In this document: positions 24,490 to 35,800 of the stretch, piece by piece
Numbering within the stretch: the first letter of the stretch is position 1
Layout of the letters: each line of letters begins with the position of its first letter
Source of the DNA: Argopecten irradians
Lineage: Eukaryota > Mollusca > Bivalvia > Pectinida > Pectinidae
DNA length: 64,000 nt
NCBI RefSeq assembly: GCF_041381155.1
Contig: NC_091147.1
Location: 37,946,053 to 38,010,052 of the forward strand
Direction of reading: 5' to 3'
Notes under the pieces: generated by a model
Told to the model about the DNA's origin: nothing
The model's input: only the letters and a program-made list of their open reading frames with translations
Databases searched by the model: none
Program-made: the position numbers and the translations under genes

Positions 24490-26276
24490 ATTTCTAGGAG
24501 CAGTTGCGAGATAATTTCCTAGTCGGTTTTTTTTTCAAAAATCATCGAACGACCTTATCTGAACTTAAATGATGATATTATATAGGCCATTAATAAGTAG
24601 AAGTCAATGTAATTTATTTTGACTTCAAGTAAATGTTACTGCAGGCATAGTAACACTTGCAAAGTAATTGTATTTTAACAATAATAAGTAATAAGTTATT
24701 TGAATCTGAGATATTCAAGCCTTTAGTAGTTTTCATATCAAAACACATATGAAAAGATAATACGTAAACCAACTTTCTTTCCCGGCTACTTTTCGCTATC
24801 TCCATTTCAAAACAAGTTCGCAATGATTAAAGTTCGCAGATTTAAAAATAAAATATTCGTTATCAATATAAATAATGAAAATATTGGTTCGCAGAAATAA
24901 ACTTTCGCGAATTTACTTGAATCGTAAAATTCGCGAAAGTAAATAGAACGCGAAGGAAAATTAGTTTACAACAACCAGATGCCAGGTTTTCATATTTCAT
25001 TCAAAACACTTTGGTCAATATCAGTATCTCAGGGATGTTTGTACAAGATATGATTACTCGAACACCATTTTAAATACGTCGTTGATAAAGCATTCGTTTT
25101 GAAAATATGCGCTTTGTCGTTGAAAATCAATATTTATCTTATTTTGTTTATTTTGATAAAATCTTAAAGTTACATATCACTAAATTATCTTATAGTTGGA
25201 TCTTGATATAACACACGATGGAATTTTCTCTATGCGAATTTTCCTCATCGCGCACACTGCGGTGCAAGTCATATCGAGAAATTATGAAAATAATAGGATA
25301 ACACTGGGTTAGTGTACAAAGGTCATGTATTCCGAATCTGCATATTACAGAATTATCTACACTTGCGGGTAGGTATTGATTGTGACGTCATGTGTTTGTG
25401 AGCGAAATGTCATACGTTTTGGAGAAAACGACGTGAATTGCGCTCACAAAATAATGACGTCACAATCAATACCTAACTGCAAGGGAAGTAATTTTGTAAT
25501 GTGCAAAAGACGGAATAGCATCGTATAAAAACACTGACACAAACTTAATCCATGATATTTTAATTTTATTCGGATGACTGATTATGCTTGATATCTTTAG
25601 AACTCAAATATGCAATGCATGTGGCTAAAGGGAGATAACCACGTTGTTTTGTAAAATATTGTTTTAATATGTTTGAGAATCATACTAATAATACAATATG
25701 TTTGCGAATCATCCTAATAATACATGTACTTAAATCTTTTAGGGACGAGTAGCTGGAGGCATGCACACAGACACGTGAATTTCAAAAGGTATCCAGACAA
25801 AGAAATAGCACAGACAAAAACAGGTTAAGATAGGACAAGTTATTTCCACTCCATGTATTGTAGACGTGGGAATTTATTAATTCATTCACCCCTAAAGTCA
25901 GATTTGAACTCTTCTTATTCATAGAATGGAACATTTCATTAAATTTTCAGGGGTGAGTGGGTTAATTCATGTTGTCGTTTGCGTCATTAATGGGTGTGAT
26001 CGTGTTGTTAATAATTGAATTATTCACTGAGAAATGGTCGGTCAAATTTAAAAAAAAAAGAAATACTTCTGACCAATACTAACTGAAATATTGAAGAAAA
26101 ATCAACAAATCAAAAGTAAACATCTCTAACGTAAAAGTATAGACTTAAACAGTAACAGCGAAGTTGTCTCGTTCCCATATGTAAACAATAAGGTCGGCAT
26201 ATTCACTCATCTGGCGTGCGGCATTTATTGATTGGCTTACTAGTAATTGTTCACTTGAACTCATGCAGCCCAGGGA
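24490..26276. other. Intergenic sequence with one MITE
   Basis: AT-rich, no supported gene. It holds M1 copy 2 (25327-25516) and otherwise nothing recognised. Confidence 0.5.
25327..25516. mobile_element. Palindromic MITE, family M1, copy 2
   Basis: Arms: GCGGGTAGGTATTGATTGTG, ACGTCATGTGTTTGTGAGCG and, inverted, CGCTCACAAAATAATGACGT, CACAATCAATACCTAACTGC. The two halves can pair along most of their length. Confidence 0.8.
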
Positions 26277-28497
26277 ATAGTCACAGTTATCCTGTACCCT
26301 GTACCCTCTACCCTCTACCCTGTACCCCCTACCCACTACATGAGTTGCTATTACGGACTATCGGCTTGCGCATGCGCGGGTTATGACGCCTTAGATGTTC
26401 GAGTGAATTACAATAGATTATGAAGGAATCTTATTACTTGATATAAAAGCAATTTTTCAATTACTTTCATACCAATGGCAGTCGGTAAATTTATTCCGAG
26501 TCATACTTGCATACCTTGTACCCTGTACCCTTTACCCTGTACCCTGTACCCTGTACCCTCTACCCTGTACCCTCTACCCTGTACCCCCTACCCACTACAT
26601 GAGTTGCTATTACGGACTATCGGCTTGCGCATGCGCGGGTTATGACGCCTTTGATGTTCGAGTGAATTACAATAGATTATGAAGAAATCTTATTACTTGA
26701 TATAAAAGCAATTTTTCAATTACTTTCATACCAATGGCAGTCGGTAAATTTATTCCGAGTCATACTTGCATACCTTGTACCCTGTACCCTCTACCCTGTA
26801 CCCTGTACCCTGTACCCTCTACCCTGTACCCTGTACCCTGTAGCTCTCTACCCTGTACCCCCTACCCACTACATGAGTTGCTATTACGGACTATCGGCTT
26901 GCGCATGCGCGGGTTATGACGCCTTAGATGTTCGAGTGAATTACAATAGATTATGAAGGAATCTTATTACTTGATATAAAAGCAATTTTTCAATTACTTT
27001 CATACCAATGGCAGTCGGTAAATTTATTCCGAGTCATACTTGCATACCTTGTACCCTGTACCCTGTACCCTGTACCCTGTACCCTGTACCCTCTACCCTG
27101 TACCCTCTACCCTCTACCCTGTACCCTCTACCCTGTACCCCCTACCCACTACATGAGTTGCTATTACGGACTATCGGCTTGCGCATGCGCGGGTTATGAC
27201 GCCTTAGATGTTCGAGTGAATTACAATAGATTATGAAGGAATCTTATTACTTGATATAAAAGCAATTTTTCAATTACTTTCATACCAATGGCAGTCGGTA
27301 AATTTATTCCGAGTCATACTTGCATACCTTGTACCCTGTACCCTCTACCCTGTACCCTGTACCCTGTACCCTGTACCCTGTACCCTGTAGCTCTCTACCC
27401 TGTACCCCCTACCCACTACATGAGTTGCTATTACGGACTATCGGCTTGCGCATGCGCGGGTTATGACGCCTTAGATGTTCGAGTGAATTACAATAGATTA
27501 TGAAGGAATCTTATTACTTGATATAAAAGCAATTTTTCAATTACTTTCATACCAATGGCAGTCGGTAAATTTATTCCGAGTCATACTTGCATACCTTGTA
27601 CCCTGTACCCTGTACCCTGTACCCTGTACCCTGTACCCTGTACCCTGTACCCTGTACCCTGTACCCTCTCCCTGTACCCCCTACCCACTACATGAGTTGC
27701 TATTACGGACTATCGGCTTGCGCATGCGCGGGTTATGACGCCTTAGATGTTCGAGTGAATTACAATAGATTATGAAGGAATCTTATTACTTGATATAAAA
27801 GCAATTTTTCAATTACTTTCATACCAATGGCAGTCGGTAAATTTATTCCGAGTCATACTTGCATACCTTGTACCCTGTACCCTGTACCCTGTACCCTGTA
27901 CCCTGTACCCTGTACCCTCTACCCTGTACCCCCTACCCACTACATGAGTTGCTATTACGGACTATCGGCTTGCGCATGCGCGGGTTATGACGCCTTAGAT
28001 GTTCGAGTGAATTACAATAGATTATGAAGAAATCTTATTACTTGATATAAAAGCAATTTTTCAATTACTTTCATACCAATGGCAGTCGGTAAATTTATTC
28101 CGAGTCATACTTGCATACCTTGTACCCTGTACCCTGTACCCTGTACCCTGTACCCTGTACCCTCTACCCTGTACCCTCTACCCTGTACCCCCTACCCACT
28201 ACATGAGTTGCTATTACGGACTATCGGCTTGCGCATGCGCGGGTTATGACGCCTTAGATGTTCGAGTGAATTACAATAGATTATGAAGGAATCTTATTAC
28301 TTGATATAAAAGCAATTTTTCAATTACTTTCATACCAATGGCAGTCGGTAAATTTATTCCGAGTCATACTTGCATACCTTGTGCCCTGTACCCTGTACCC
28401 TCTACCCTCTACCCTGTACCCTCTACCCTGTACCCTCTACCCTGTACCCCCTACCCACTACATGAGTTGCTATTACGGACTATCGGCTTGCGCATGC
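26277..28497 (+). repeat. ~270-bp satellite with CCCTGTA heptamers, forward arm
   Basis: Nine forward units. Each has a constant core (CTACATGAGTTGCTATTACG, GGCTTGCGCATGCGCGGG, ATGGCAGTCGGTAAATTTAT) joined by a variable run of CCCTGTA/CCCTCTA heptamers, about 8-15 per unit. Cores differ by one or two bases; heptamer number and order vary freely. The last core breaks at 28497 inside GCGCATGC, where the array turns over. Confidence 0.97.
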
Positions 28498-29526
28498 TTT
28501 TATATCAAGTAATAAGATTCCTTCATAATCTATTGTAATTCACTCGAACATCTAAGGCGTCATAACCCGCGCATGCGCAAGCCGATAGTCCGTAATAGCA
28601 ACTCATGTAGTGGGTAGGGGTACAGGGTAGAGGGTACAGGGTACAGGGTACAGGGTACAGGGTACAGGGTAGAAGGTACAGGGTACAGGGTACAGGGTAC
28701 AAGGTATGCAAGTATGACTCGGAATAAATTTACCGACTGCCATTGGTATGAAAGTAATTGAAAAATTGCTTTTATATCAAGTAATAAGATTTCTTCATAA
28801 TCTATTATAATTCACTCGAACATCTAAGGCGTCATAACCCGCGCATGCGCAAGCCGATAGTCCGTAATAGCAACTCATGTAGTGGGTAGGGGGTACAGGG
28901 TAGAGGGTACAGGGTAGAGGGTACAGGGTACAGGGTACAGGGTACAGGGTACAAGGTATGCAAGTATGACTCGGAATAAATTTACCGACTGCCATTGGTA
29001 TGAAAGTAATTGAAAAATTGCTTTTATATCAAGTAATAAGATTCCTTCATAATCTATTGTAATTCACTCGAACATCTAAGGCGTCATAACCCGCGCATGC
29101 GCAAGCCGATAGTCCGTAATAGCAACTCATGTAGTGGGTAGGGGGTACAGGGTAGAGGGTACAGGGTAGAGGGTACAGGGTAGAGGGTACAGGGTACAGG
29201 GTACAGGGTACAGGGTACAAGGTATGCAAGTATGACTCGGAATAAATTTACCGACTGCCATTGGTATGAAAGTAATTGAAAAATTGCTTTTATATCAAGT
29301 AATAAGATTCCTTCATAATCTATTGTAATTCACTCGAACATCTAAGGCGTCATAACCCGCGCATGCGCAAGCCGATAGTCCGTAATAGCAACTCATGTAG
29401 TGGGTAGGGGGTACAGGGTAGAGGGTACAGGGTAGAGGGTACAGGGTAGAGGGTACAGGGTACAGGGTACAGGGTACAGGGTACAGGGTACAGGGTACAG
29501 GGTACAGGGTACAGGGTACAGGGTAC
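28498..29526 (-). repeat. ~270-bp satellite, inverted arm
   Basis: Four units of the same satellite in reverse orientation, starting directly with TTTTATATCAAGTAATAAG and ending in an uninterrupted run of GGGTACA heptamers at about 29450-29526. The arms could pair over about 1 kb. Confidence 0.97.
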
Positions 29527-29539
29527 TAGAATCAGTTAC

Positions 29540-30635
29540 ATATTAGTTCCACGCCCCACTGACAACAGATGATTCACAGCCTTGGAACTGTCTGATCTGG
29601 AAGACGCATTAGTTCCACGCCCCACTGACTACAGATGATTCACAGCCATGGAACAGTCTTATCAGAAAGACGCATTAGCTCCACGCCCCACTGACTACAG
29701 AGGAATCACAGCCATGGAACCGTCTGATCTGGAAGACGCATTAGCTCCACGCTCCACTGACTACAGATGATTCACAGCCATGGAACAGTCTGATCAGAAA
29801 GACGCATTAGCTCCACGCCCCACTGACAACAGAGGATTCACAGCCATGGGACCGTCTGATCTGGAAGACGCATTAGCTCCACGCTCCACTGACTACAGAG
29901 GAATCACAGCCATGGAACCGTCTGGTCAGAAAGACGCATTAGCTCCACGCCCCACTGACTACAGAGGAATCACAGCCATAGAACCGTCTGATCTGAAAGA
30001 CGCATTTGCTCCACGTCCCACTAACTACAGATGATTCATTGACATGGAACCAATTCACAGCCATGGAACCGTCTGATCTGGAAGACGCATTAGCTCCACT
30101 CCCCACTGACTACAGAGGAATCACAGCCATGGGACCGTCTGATCTGGAAGACGCATTAGCTCCACGCTCCACTGACTACAGAGGAATCACAGCCATGGAA
30201 CCGTCTGGTCAGAAAGACGCATTAGCTCCACGCCCCACTGACTACAGAGGAATCACAGCCTTAGAACCGTCTGATCTGGAAGACGCATTTGCTCCACGTC
30301 CCACTAACTACAGATGATTCATTGACATGGAACCAATTCACAGCCATGGAACCGTCTGATCTGGAAGACGCATTAGCTCCACTCCCCACTGACTACAGAT
30401 GATTCATAGACATGGAACCGATTCACAGCCATGGAACCGTCTGATCAGAAAGACGCATTAGCTCCACGCCCCACCGACTACAGATGATTCAAAACCATGG
30501 AACCATCTGATCAGAAAGACGCATTAGCTCCACTCCCCACTGACTACAGATGATTCATTGACATGGAACCAATTCACAGCCATGGAACCGTCTGATCTGG
30601 AAGACGCATTAGCTCCACTCCCCACTGACTGCCCT
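29540..30635. repeat. 66-bp minisatellite derived from a coding exon
   Basis: About 16 units with AAGACGCATTAGCTCCACGC, CCCACTGACTACAGA and TCACAGCCATGGAACCGTCT; some carry an extra ~20 bp around TTCATTGACATGGAACC. About 57 bp of each unit matches, on the minus strand, the end of the adjacent coding exon 30574-30673. It lies between the satellite and the ZAP-like gene A and overlaps that exon's 3' part. Confidence 0.9.
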
Positions 30636-33068
30636 CCAACCGAGCCGTCATCTGGGCAAAGTTCACGTGAACCCTGAAACGGCAAACGGTACCAGCTAAG
30701 AAATGTCAAACAGTTTCTGTAAAAGGGACATCCGTTTGAAAAATAATATAAGGTGTCAATTAAATAGCCAATGAAAAGGTTTTTTTTATTTACACACACG
30801 TTAACAGAAAATTGCCCTTGAAATTCTTGAATTATTAAAACCACTGTGTGTAAATGTCACGTACTCGCTTAATCGGATATTCTAAAAAGTACTTTTATGG
30901 CCTCAAAATTCATGAATTTTATCTGACGTTTCATAAAATACCACAATATCCCAAAAAGCTACATCCACTGTCCTTTATAATTCGATATGATTTCAACACG
31001 AACAGGAATTTAGACACACATCTATAAAGACCATCCCAGTATTCACGTTTTGCGTGTAGGTACAATCTCAACAATCGATCTCAGATCTATGAAGACCATC
31101 CCAGTATTCACGTTTTGCGAGTAGGTACAATCTCAACAATCGATCTCAGATAATCGATCTGCAAAGAGAATTGCAAAAACAGATAATGGATTCCTTAAAC
31201 TTACGATTGTCCGCTGATGGTTGTTGTACGCTGAACTACAGCCAGATATTCTCGATACATCTGTTCTAACTGTCGGCACTCAGAGTCTTTTAGGTTATGA
31301 CCCTGCTGCTCCTCTCCGCGCATGACCCAGCGTGCACATGGTGCACCGTCGTCTGGGGTGTACTCGCTACAGTTGCCTCTGTTATCTGAAACAGGTAAGA
31401 TTTTAACCCGAATATGCTACATCGTTTGATTTTTTTGGAGTATACAGTATCTACATCGGATGGGCCAGTATACATTATTTGGCTGGTATATATATATATG
31501 TTTTCTGATTATACAGATTTTATTACCATAATTAAGTAGGAACAAATGTCATACAATGAAGCCGAAATAGATCAATGTCCTATTTAGACAAGAATTGGTT
31601 TTGACAATTGTAGTTGAAAAGGTATCAATCAAATGTGATTGCATGAAGTTGGCACATAATGACATTCGACATCAAAATGTATATGTTCACTATTCGTCTG
31701 TAAGTAAAAAAATGAAATTGAAGAAAAACACGTAATATACATGAACATATTTCGATCAAAATAAGAACGTGTTTTGCCATATTGCAATTTTGGTCGAATT
31801 GCAATACTTATTGGTCGCATTGCAATACTTGTAGAGCCATACAGCTAATGAAATATAGTGTCATCTGCAAAGCAATAACGACAAGACGCTTTAAATCATA
31901 TATCTTAATTAAAAAAATTCGCAACATTGAACATAATATTATAAAGAATGTTATCAATCAAATTTACAAAAGAACCAGTAATTACCGATAGGATCCGTGT
32001 AAGCTCTCTTCAAGAATTCTTTAATTCTTTTCTCCGATATGTCCTTCAATCCGTACAGTTTCAGCACACTTTGGGTGTGTGGGTCCGATAGATTATGTGG
32101 CCTCTTACAACGCGAGGAAAACTCACACCTGTCCAAAATGTAGTATCGACACACGTGTAAAAAGGTACAGGCGCGGTTCTTACTACAACCTCTGGCATTG
32201 TAAAACGTGCACACCTCAGGTACTGTCAGTCCTCGACGATTTTGCAAACTGAGAAGCTGATTACATACTTCTTCTCGTGTCATTCTGTCTAAATAATGGT
32301 GACGCAGAACATCGTCATTATGTCCGAGTTCTTCACCGTGGCCAAATTTGCACCCCAATGACGTGCATTGGCTCATTATATGAAATTTACACAAGTGGAG
32401 GTCTGTACACATACTGATACACGAGCCGGGCTTCGTACCGTTAATTTTACATATTTGGAGGTTAAAGTTATAAGTGACGGTGATATCGACCTCCTCTGTC
32501 TCCCCGTCCTGCCAGACGTCACCGCCGAGATATGCTAAAGAGAACACATCTCTGTTGTCTTTAAGTAAACCTTCCAATGTTCCATCCCGAGACAATCTCG
32601 CAACCTCCTTAAACAAGTTGTCAGATTGAACCGAATCATTTAGTTGATCGATACTTACTGTTCCTCCCAACCTGATCAAACGTTTCACGATTTCACTCAA
32701 AAGCTCCCTGTGGGTCATATTTTCAATGGATGTCTCAGGGACGTTTTGTGTGCTTAGAGAATTAGCGAATACCGCATCGTTTAGTTTCTGTTGGTAACGC
32801 AATCGTTTCATTTGCTTCTTTGACATAGGGTTTGGCGCCTGTACCTCTGTGGTGTCTTCCTGATTCGGCATCTGCGGATTTTGTCTACCGTGGTTGTAGT
32901 CGAATGTAACAGATCCGGGATTCTGTAGGCCTGAGCCACCTGGTCTAGCATAAGGACATGCTGTGGACTGGCTTCTTTCTTGTCCATGACCCCTGGCATT
33001 TCCATGATGTTTTCCTCCACCTCCGGCACCGTACTTCCCCGAACGTACGAAGTTTATTTGTATAAGAT
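30574..33068 (-). CDS. ZAP/PARP12-like CCCH zinc-finger gene A (first exon not found)
   Basis: Exons 33068-31986, 31385-31205 and 30673-30574 (stop at 30574-30576), about 454 residues. The big exon enters in phase 1, so at least one coding exon lies upstream; it was not found. It encodes a Gly/His-rich stretch, an N-terminal helical domain (HRELLSEIVKRLIRLGGTVS) as before the fingers of ZAP, then four CCCH fingers at about 32095-32460: CKINGTKPGSCISMCTDLH, CKFHIMSQCTSLGCKFGH, CTFYNARGCSKNRACTFLH, CRYYILDRCEFSSRCKRPH. The last two exons encode a WWE-type domain (ARWVMRG, QLEQMYREYLAVVQRT, then VHVNFAQMTARLEGS). There is no ADP-ribosyltransferase domain. In vertebrates such fingers bind RNA, and ZAP acts in antiviral RNA decay; that role here is inference. 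Codons after GS lie in the minisatellite. Confidence 0.85.
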
Positions 33069-33104
33069 CTGTAATAGAAAGAAACATTTCCAAACGTTTG
33101 GTCG

Positions 33105-33283
33105 CTATTCCGTCTTTGGATAATACAGAATTACCTCCCTTGCACGCAGGTATCCAATACATCCTCATTGTTTTGTGAGCGAAATTCACGTAGTTTTCTG
33201 AGAAATGTATGACAAATGATGTTACAATAAATACCTACCTACAAGGACAAATAAATCTGTAGTATTCAAGTACAGAATACAAT
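33105..33283. mobile_element. Palindromic MITE, family M1, copy 3
   Basis: CTATTCCGTCTTTGGATAAT ... ATTGTTTTGTGAGCGAAATT ... ACCTACCTACAAGG ... TACAGAATAC. It begins 36 bp before the large exon of gene A and supplies the open frame that appears to extend that exon upstream. Confidence 0.7.
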
Positions 33284-33959
33284 GAATTAACACTTTTCTT
33301 CTCAATACATGCTAAGTTCTTTTGCCATTTGCATATCAACCCAAAACATGTAAAAACGAATCTTATCGTTTCATCATTTACAAAAATACTATTTTTCATT
33401 GTGTATGGCGTTTATTTGTAACTGATCTGAGTCAGAAAAGGTTCCCTGAATAGCCCATGGCATTAAAGTAGAAATTGTAGGAAGGAATTGTTTAATAAAA
33501 GGGGATGGTTAAATTTGAGGATTTATACCTATATCTAAATCTCGTTGAAGAAATATCAGTTTCGGTTTTTAATGGGATTCGCAATCGACACTTGGTACAG
33601 ATAGTGATCGACTGCCACTTCAAATTCCCAGGGATTTGGAAATTCTTGTTTTTAATAAATTCTTATACTAGATATCGTTAATGAAGATGGAGACGCCTGA
33701 CATTTTGAAATGTTTGATCCAATTCTCAAAATTATTTTTCTTCGATGCAATTAAACTCTTTTACTGTGGATTTTAAAAAATGAAATAAACTTTCATTGCA
33801 CGGAACATTAAGGAAACAAAGCCATGAAATAAATCAGTTCGCTAATTTCCATTGTGATACAGTACTAATTCAACCAGTACTCGTCAATTTGAGTTGGTCA
33901 TAATATACATTGTTTTCTATTGAAGGATTTATAATTTTATGCAAAGCGATTTTTAAGAG

Positions 33960-34330
33960 AGTACACTAAGATTTTTGTGTTACAATGTTTATCTCCATAA
34001 CATAAAAAACATTCAAATTAACCCTTATACTTCAATTTACTAAAACGGTCTCTTCAATATAACTTATCCACTAAGAGACAACCGCTGCTACAATCAGTCA
34101 AGACAATCAAGAGGCTTCGATGCGAAGTTAAGCCAAAGTTTAGCCAATATTCAAAATTCATTTTGGGACCCTTTTGTCTATGAAAACATTACGCCGCTAT
34201 TCAACCAATCAGAAGCAACGTTACAAACGGCGATGCCATTTTCTTCTTTATGGTCTGTTAAATTTGTTACATTTTTAAGCCAATGAAAATGTTCATCACA
34301 AGCAAAATTGAATTATACAACAAAAGATTT
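33960..34330. repeat. Dispersed repeat, family R2, copy 2
   Basis: Shares AATATTCAAAATTCATTTTG, CCTTTTGTCTATGAAAAC and AATCAGAAGCAACGTTA with 16985-17385, plus an inserted stretch around 34080-34145. Confidence 0.65.
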
Positions 34331-34442
34331 ATAATACAACAAAATAGCAGAATCTTAGAAATTTTCATTTAATATAGTATCCGTGTGTATTGCAGGGTCA
34401 GGTGTGTGTTGGTCATTGTGAATACACTATTAGCCTTGCATG

Positions 34443-34577
34443 CTATGTACTTGTCAGACTAACATTTCATTGCTGTCTGGTCACTTTGACTTGCGACAGA
34501 TCCCAATTGGGGTCTGGGATCTGTCGCAAGTCAAAGTGACCAGACAGCAATGAAATGTTAGTCTGACAAGTACATAG
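34443..34577. repeat. Perfect 63-bp inverted repeat, 9-nt loop
   Basis: Left arm 34443-34505 (CTATGTACTTG ... CAGATCCCA) and right arm 34515-34577 are exact reverse complements; the loop is ATTGGGGTC. Base-by-base comparison found no mismatch. Confidence 0.97.
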
Positions 34578-34589
34578 GTTTGCCCTGTG

Positions 34590-35800
34590 GCTTATCCTGG
34601 TTCTATTACCAAATTATTGATGCTTAATGTCTGTGTATTTGATATTTTCAAATTTATAAACCCAAATGAAAACCATGTACACTAACGAACAAAACCTTTC
34701 TAACATTACAGATTTTACAAATGACGATTTTACAAAAGACATCTTAATCATACATCTATAACGCCCTCTCCGGACTCGTAAGTTATTAACGGGAGATGCA
34801 ATTTTTCGCAAATATTACAAAAGGTTATCAAGGAATTTAGAAGCACTACGATGGATGTGAAGAAGCAAAAGAACACAATTCACAACTAAACTATGTTAAA
34901 ACTTACTACAAATAACTGTCTACAACGACTTTAATCAATCTCGTAATCAGCATTATTATTACTTCATATGTTTATCGTTCCTTTCTAAACAGGTATATGA
35001 CAAACACGACATACAGGTTACGATTAACCACAGTAAGGGTGAATAAACTAATGATATACTTTGTATTTGTCTTCCCCACCACTGGGCTATCTTCGAAAAA
35101 CTAAAACTTGCCCTAAATATTTGTATGTTAATTGCCAAAATGAAAGCAACAAAGGGCCTAGAGGGCCGATATCACTCACAAGGCTTGTTCAGCTAAGCCA
35201 AGTGTTTTGTTTATTTCCTTAGAGATTTAAAAAATAATTAAATTCACCTAATGAACCCCATACCTACTTCATCTGCGTGGTTAGAACCAAAATTTATACA
35301 AACTATGTACCCCTTCCTCCAAGGATACGTCTGGCCTAATTTGATTACATTCATCCAGAACCTTCATAACTTTATGACTTTTAGTTATTTAAAGGAATGA
35401 TCTAAATCTCGATCCACTTCTCCTATTGGGCTCTGCCTCTCTTGTACAAGTCTTTGACTAGTATCGATTTGTACTCCTCATTCCCTTGCAGATCAGAGCC
35501 AATATCTATACAAACTTTGTTCCCTTCTCCCAAAATATCTCTGGCCGAATTTGGTTACAATTCATGCAGAACTTTGTGAGTAGTAGCTATTTAAAAAAAT
35601 GTTGATGGATGGGTGACGGACAGACATATTCAGAATAAGAGAGTTAAAACTGTAAACTATGCAAGACTTCTAAAACAAAAGGCTAATGGGTCTAAACGGT
35701 TATCTGACTACTGACACAAATACAGCACGGTCAAAGTATACAGTACGTAGGACAAACCAATCGTGGATCACTACAAACGAACCAAATAGACTGAAAATCT
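34590..35800. other. Intergenic, no supported gene
   Basis: The missing first exon of gene A could lie here or further up; no convincing ATG-plus-donor was found. About 35150-35640 (AAGGGCCTAGAGGGCCGA to GACGGACAGACATATTC) resembles dispersed mollusc repeats. Confidence 0.4.

Noticed and set aside
26734-29229. Several open frames of 60-70 codons with TLYPVPC repeats
   Set aside because: They are translations of the satellite heptamers on either strand, with no splice, start context or homology support.
28498-29526. True telomere or chromosome end
   Set aside because: Heptamers are interrupted by 200-bp cores, the array flips, and genes continue on both sides.
29780-30317. Plus-strand open frames with a 22-residue ALAPRPTDYRGITA repeat
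   Set aside because: The 66-bp unit is a multiple of three, so it opens a frame by chance; the real coding sense is the minus strand at the array's edge.
33069-33189. Upstream extension of gene A's open frame as coding
   Set aside because: It has no ATG, lies in M1 MITE sequence, and a good acceptor with matching phase sits at 33068.
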